From: Gemmatimonadota bacterium
GTDB lineage: Bacteria > Gemmatimonadota > Gemmatimonadetes > Longimicrobiales > Gaopeijiaceae
Length of the DNA: 56,502 bases
Direction: 5' to 3'
Assembly (NCBI GenBank): GCA_028873595.1
Contig: JAPPOV010000008.1
Span: forward strand, 1-56,502
The notes under the pieces were generated by a model. That model saw nothing but the letters and a program-made list of their open reading frames with translations. It was not told the DNA's origin and did not search any database. Every line of letters starts with the position of its first letter. The stretch's first letter is position 1. A program made the position numbers and the translations under genes. Below, one piece after another: positions 53,292-56,502 of the stretch.

Positions 53292-53917
53292 ATGACCGCC
53301 AGCGCGATCCCGAACGCGACGTGTTCCAGCCACTCCTGCTCGTGATCCTCGAGTCGATTCAGTACGTCGCCTACCACGGGAAGGCGATTCTGCGGGGCAT
53401 GACGACCGAGCAGTTCGCCTACACCCCCGAGAGGGTCGGCCAGGTACTCGGCCGACCCGAAGAGTACGCCCTTCGCCACAGGAGGTCCCGGTACGCGTGG
53501 CTCGACGACCGCTCCATACACCAACCCTTGGCCGGCACCCGCAATCATCCGATCAGCGGTCTGTCGATCGAGGACCGGCAAGCGGGTATCCCCTTGCAGG
53601 AGCGGACGAACGAGGTCGACGATCAGCGCAGCCGCGGCTCCGGAAGCGGCTGCCTTCAGCAGCCGGGTGAAGCCGGGATCCTGACGGCGCCCCCAGCAAC
53701 CGAGGACACGGTCGACGAGCATGCCCATACCCGCTGCCATGAGGTCGTCCGGGGTCGGGATGGGCGGCTGTGCCCTCCGCTTGGTGGTCCGCTGGTCTTC
53801 TCGCTCGGCCAGCCGGTCACGCAGAGACGCCACAGACGTGCTCTTCGCGGGTACACCATGCCGAGCACGCTCGATAGCGTGTCCGATCTGGAACCAGATG
53901 TTGTCTTTGGAGGCCAT
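53243..53917 (-). CDS. Hypothetical protein with glycine-rich membrane-like segment
   Basis: A 224-residue protein starting at ATG 53917. The N-terminal 55 residues are basic with IERARHGVPAKSTSV and LRDRLAEREDQRTTKRR. The middle has hydrophobic AASGAAAALIVDLVRPLL, a region with RMIAGAGQGLVYGAVVEPR and GVLFGSAEYLADPLGG, and near the end VAFGIALAVIYGSSD. It may be a small membrane-associated protein, a type seen in this kind of genome near peptidase genes, but I cannot name a family. Its start is five bases from the divergent protease start; its 3' end overlaps the glycosyltransferase gene. Confidence 0.65.
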   Translation of the reverse strand: MASKDNIWFQIGHAIERARHGVPAKSTSVASLRDRLAEREDQRTTKRRAQPPIPTPDDLMAAGMGMLVDRVLGCWGRRQDPGFTRLLKAAASGAAAALIVDLVRPLLQGDTRLPVLDRQTADRMIAGAGQGLVYGAVVEPRVPGPPVAKGVLFGSAEYLADPLGGVGELLGRHAPQNRLPVVGDVLNRLEDHEQEWLEHVAFGIALAVIYGSSDSSKGIVGDDE

Positions 53918-53922
53918 GGCCG

Positions 53923-56502
53923 ATGAGTATGGGACGCGGAGGCAGTAGATTGGCTCTGCTTCGAGAGGTGATCAAGCGCAGCGTGCTGCCGACCGCCCTG
54001 GCAGGCGCTCTCCTGAGCATGGCCGGCCCCCGGGTGCTCGCGCAGGCGCCCGACGAGGCATGGCGTACGATCCGCACGGAACACTTCCGGGTCACCTTCC
54101 CCGAGCAGCTCGAAGAGCTCGCCCGCCGGGCCGGGCATCGTGCGGAGTGGGCCTGGGATGAACTTTCCGAAGCCTTCATCGAGCCGCCGGATGATGTGAT
54201 CGACCTTCTTCTGACCGATCACACGGACGTCTCGAACGGCTCCGCCCGGGTCACTCCGGGAAATCGGATCACCATCTACGCGAGACCCCCGGTCGATCGG
54301 CTCTCTTTGGGCCACACCGACGAATGGCTCGAATTGGTCATCCTGCACGAACTCGCGCACATCGTGCATCTGGATCACGTGGACAACCCCGTCGGTCGAG
54401 CGGCTCGATCGATCTTCGGCCGGGTCAACATGGATTGGCCCTTCTTCCCCTCATTCGGCACGCCACGCTGGATCATCGAAGGACTTGCGACATGGTACGA
54501 GTCGCGGCTCACGCAGGCCGGGCGTGTGCACGGCACCTTCCAGGAAATGCAGATCCGCACAGCGATTCTCGAAGGGCGCTTCGAGGGGATCGATCAGGCC
54601 TCCGGGCGGTCGCCTGCCTGGCCCGCAGGGAATCGCCCGTACGCATACGGATCGCTCTTCTTCGACTTCCTGCTCGATCGGCACGGTGAAGAGCGGATGG
54701 CGGCGTTTGCGAATGCGATTGCCGGCCAGTGGGTCCCGTACCGTCTCGACGCGGCCGGTCGGGACGCCTTCGGAGCCTCACTCACCGACGAGTGGGATGC
54801 GTGGCGAGCGACGCTCGAGGCGGATCTCGCGGACCTCGACGAACGTCTCGCCGCAAACGGGCCGGTAACGGAGCCGGAGCGACTTACAGATCGGGCTCGT
54901 TGGGGGCTGCATCCACAGATTTCGGCGGATGGTCGATGGCTTGCGCATACGCGGGCTGATGGACGGTCGGATACTCAGGTCCGGCTCGTCGATCTGCAGT
55001 CGGGCGAGTCTCGCAAGCTCGGACGGATCAATGGGCTGGGCGTGCTGTCGTGGCTGTCGGACGGTCGACTGCTTCTGAGTCAGTTCGAGTTTGATGATCC
55101 GTACCGGCTCTTCTCGGATCTGTGGATTTTCGATCCGGAGGGAGGAGAGACCCGCATCACGAAGGGCGCGCGTCTGACGCAACCGGCTGCCGCGTCGGAT
55201 GGTGGGGCCTGGGCGATTCAGGAAGGCGACGGGACGAACACGATCGTCCGTGTTGAGTTGTCGGACGGAACCGTAACTCCGCTTCTGCCCCCCAGCCTCG
55301 AGGTGCACTGGGCCTTTCCCCGCCCATCTCCGGATGGACGTTGGCTTGTGGCGACCCGGTGGGAGCCTAATGCCAAGCACGATGTCGTGATTCTGGATGC
55401 TCGGACCGGCAACGTTGTGGATGTGGTCACGAATGATCGTGCCCTCGATACGACGCCGTCGTGGACGCCGGACGGCGGTGGGATCGTATGGGCTTCCGAT
55501 CGGAGCGGGATCCTCAATATCCTTTCCGCCGAAGTCGACCCGGCCACAGGTCTGGCGTCGACGCCCCGGGTCGTCACCAATCTCAGGACGGGCGGTGCAT
55601 ATCCGGTTGTCGATCCCGCCGGCGAGTGGGTGTACTTCGCGGGGTACAACGCGCAGGGGTGGGACATCGAGCGTGCCCCGTTCGCGAGGGGTGCGGGTCC
55701 GGTGGCTGCTGCTCCGGCCGCCCGGTTCGCTGCTACGGAGGCCTTTCCCGCGCGAGGTATGGCCGACGGCGAGGTCGAGCGGTACTCGCCGGGACCGACG
55801 CTCGCTCCATCGTATTGGGAAGTTGCGTGGCGCGAGGCGGTTACTGTGCCCGCAGTTGAGACCCCCGACCTCACATTGGCGTCCCGGCAGCTACTTGGGC
55901 CGGGTATCGGGATCCAGTCGTCAGGTGTCGATCTGGTCGGTCGACACGCGTGGTCCGCCGTCGGGCGTGTCACCACGAGTGGTGGCAAGGTCGAAGGAGG
56001 TGCGTCGTACTCGTACCTGGGTCTGGGTCGACCCGTGATCTCCGTGTCCGCGAATCAGCGGTACGACAGTGGCGGGCAACTGCTTGGCGGGGACGCACCG
56101 GACCAGGATACGCTGCTCGTGCTGGAGCGCACCCGCGATGTCGATGCCTCGCTCACGTTCGCGGCTCCGAAATGGCGATACGGCCTGGCCGTCACCGTGG
56201 GTGGTGGCTTCATCTGGGAGAGCCGTGACCTCTGGACGACCGCGCTGCGGGAGAGTTCGAACTACTCGCTCTCGCGTCCGGCCAGCCGGCTCACCACCGC
56301 GCGTGTCGCGATCAACTTCAACTCGTCGAGAAGCCACGCTTTCCAGATGGGAACCGCTCGAGGGATGAACCTCTTTCTGGAGGGACGCATCCAGAACGAG
56401 CTCCAGCTCCCGGACAGTCTGCAGTCCGTAGTGGGCGCCGATCGATCGCTTGGAGAGGTTGTCGGGCGCGCGCGAGGGGCGATTCCTCTCTGGGGTGGGG
56501 GA
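53923..56502 (+). CDS. Secreted metalloprotease-propeller-barrel protein (3' end missing)
   Basis: An open frame of 860 codons from ATG 53923 that runs past the window edge. ATG 53923 has AGG nine bases upstream; GTG 53968 is an alternative. The signal peptide ends VLAQA. Residues about 45-330 form a peptidase MA-like domain: VILHELAHIVHLDH with HExxH (here HELAH) and a downstream EGLATWYE glutamate. Residues about 330-590 contain TolB-like propeller repeats (ISADGRWLAHTR, PSPDGRWLVATR, WTPDGGGIVWASD). After about 640 the sequence shows alternating residues with GRHAWSAVGRVTTSGGKVEGG and similar, a surface-antigen-like outer-membrane barrel. The layout suggests a protease displayed on or near the outer membrane. 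Confidence 0.82.
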   Translation, partial: MSMGRGGSRLALLREVIKRSVLPTALAGALLSMAGPRVLAQAPDEAWRTIRTEHFRVTFPEQLEELARRAGHRAEWAWDELSEAFIEPPDDVIDLLLTDHTDVSNGSARVTPGNRITIYARPPVDRLSLGHTDEWLELVILHELAHIVHLDHVDNPVGRAARSIFGRVNMDWPFFPSFGTPRWIIEGLATWYESRLTQAGRVHGTFQEMQIRTAILEGRFEGIDQASGRSPAWPAGNRPYAYGSLFFDFLLDRHGEERMAAFANAIAGQWVPYRLDAAGRDAFGASLTDEWDAWRATLEADLADLDERLAANGPVTEPERLTDRARWGLHPQISADGRWLAHTRADGRSDTQVRLVDLQSGESRKLGRINGLGVLSWLSDGRLLLSQFEFDDPYRLFSDLWIFDPEGGETRITKGARLTQPAAASDGGAWAIQEGDGTNTIVRVELSDGTVTPLLPPSLEVHWAFPRPSPDGRWLVATRWEPNAKHDVVILDARTGNVVDVVTNDRALDTTPSWTPDGGGIVWASDRSGILNILSAEVDPATGLASTPRVVTNLRTGGAYPVVDPAGEWVYFAGYNAQGWDIERAPFARGAGPVAAAPAARFAATEAFPARGMADGEVERYSPGPTLAPSYWEVAWREAVTVPAVETPDLTLASRQLLGPGIGIQSSGVDLVGRHAWSAVGRVTTSGGKVEGGASYSYLGLGRPVISVSANQRYDSGGQLLGGDAPDQDTLLVLERTRDVDASLTFAAPKWRYGLAVTVGGGFIWESRDLWTTALRESSNYSLSRPASRLTTARVAINFNSSRSHAFQMGTARGMNLFLEGRIQNELQLPDSLQSVVGADRSLGEVVGRARGAIPLWGGG

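Noticed and set aside
1..56502. Search for CRISPR repeats, tRNA genes, insertion-sequence ends and phage genes
   Set aside because: None seen when reading both strands by eye; short diverged elements could be missed without computation.

Overview
High-GC bacterial DNA, about 62-63% GC by eye. It is packed with short operons joined by 1- to 8-bp stop/start overlaps and uses GTG and TTG starts freely. There are no tRNAs, rRNAs, CRISPR arrays, insertion sequences or phage genes. A very large share of the products carry signal peptides or lipoboxes: Xaa-Pro peptidase, M19 dipeptidase, gamma-glutamyltransferase, DUF885, serine hydrolase, amidohydrolases, TolB-like propellers, NHL and LolA-like proteins, and beta-barrels. 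Together with propeller-amidohydrolase fusions, class V PLP enzymes and a fused BCKDH E1, this style is most like Gemmatimonadota. That is an inference from gene style; no marker gene is present. The window reads as an ordinary chromosomal segment of a peptide- and amino-acid-scavenging diderm.

Layout. 1-12.4 kb, plus strand: end of an unknown gene, an AtoE-type fatty acid carrier, M24 peptidase lipoprotein, small membrane and lipoprotein genes, cupin, DUF2164, exported DinB, DUF885 lipoprotein, PPC/beta-lactamase-fold hydrolase and a lipoprotein. 12.4-15.0 kb, minus: metal-dependent amidohydrolase followed by a propeller lipoprotein. 15.2-19.8 kb, plus: giant TolB-propeller/amidohydrolase and a CoA-transferase. 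19.8-22.4 kb, minus: RnfD/UnbU-like membrane protein with a cysteine-paired Sel1 tail, overlapping a membrane-anchored FGE-fold protein. 22.6-24.5 kb, plus: NHL and LolA-like proteins. 24.6-25.5 kb: frameshifted remnant of an NtrC-type regulator tail, then a TonB-N-terminus-like gene. 25.8-27.9 kb: M19 dipeptidase and DinB. 28.1-29.2 kb, minus: alpha/beta hydrolase. 29.3-35.4 kb, plus: exported RidA with an exported PLP enzyme, DUF2723 protein, MoeB-rhodanese, outer-membrane barrel. 35.4-35.9 kb: decayed minus-strand genes. 36.1-38.2 kb, minus: fused 2-oxoacid dehydrogenase E1. 38.7-46.1 kb, plus: GspG-like protein, CoaE-PHP fusion, then the overlapping set nrnA-like, hypothetical, fur, agmatinase, cardiolipin synthase, ccdA. 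46.1-50.6 kb, minus: gamma-glutamyltransferase, a frameshifted family-2 glycosyltransferase, ABC exporter. 50.7-56.5 kb, plus: murQ, an ArnT-like glycosyltransferase, a hypothetical minus gene, and a protease-propeller-barrel protein cut by the window edge.

How the genes fit together. Exported peptidases (M24, M19, GGT) and hydrolases release amino acids and short acids. AtoE and the branched-chain 2-oxoacid dehydrogenase could feed these into carbon metabolism. MurQ points to recycling of the cell's own peptidoglycan. CcdA, cardiolipin synthase, the ABC exporter and the glycosyltransferases maintain the envelope. I see no complete new defence or biosynthetic system. The most original items are the UnbU-like/FGE-fold pair, the CoaE-PHP fusion, the exported RidA-PLP pair, the three-part surface protease, and several gene remnants whose inactivating changes can be read directly.
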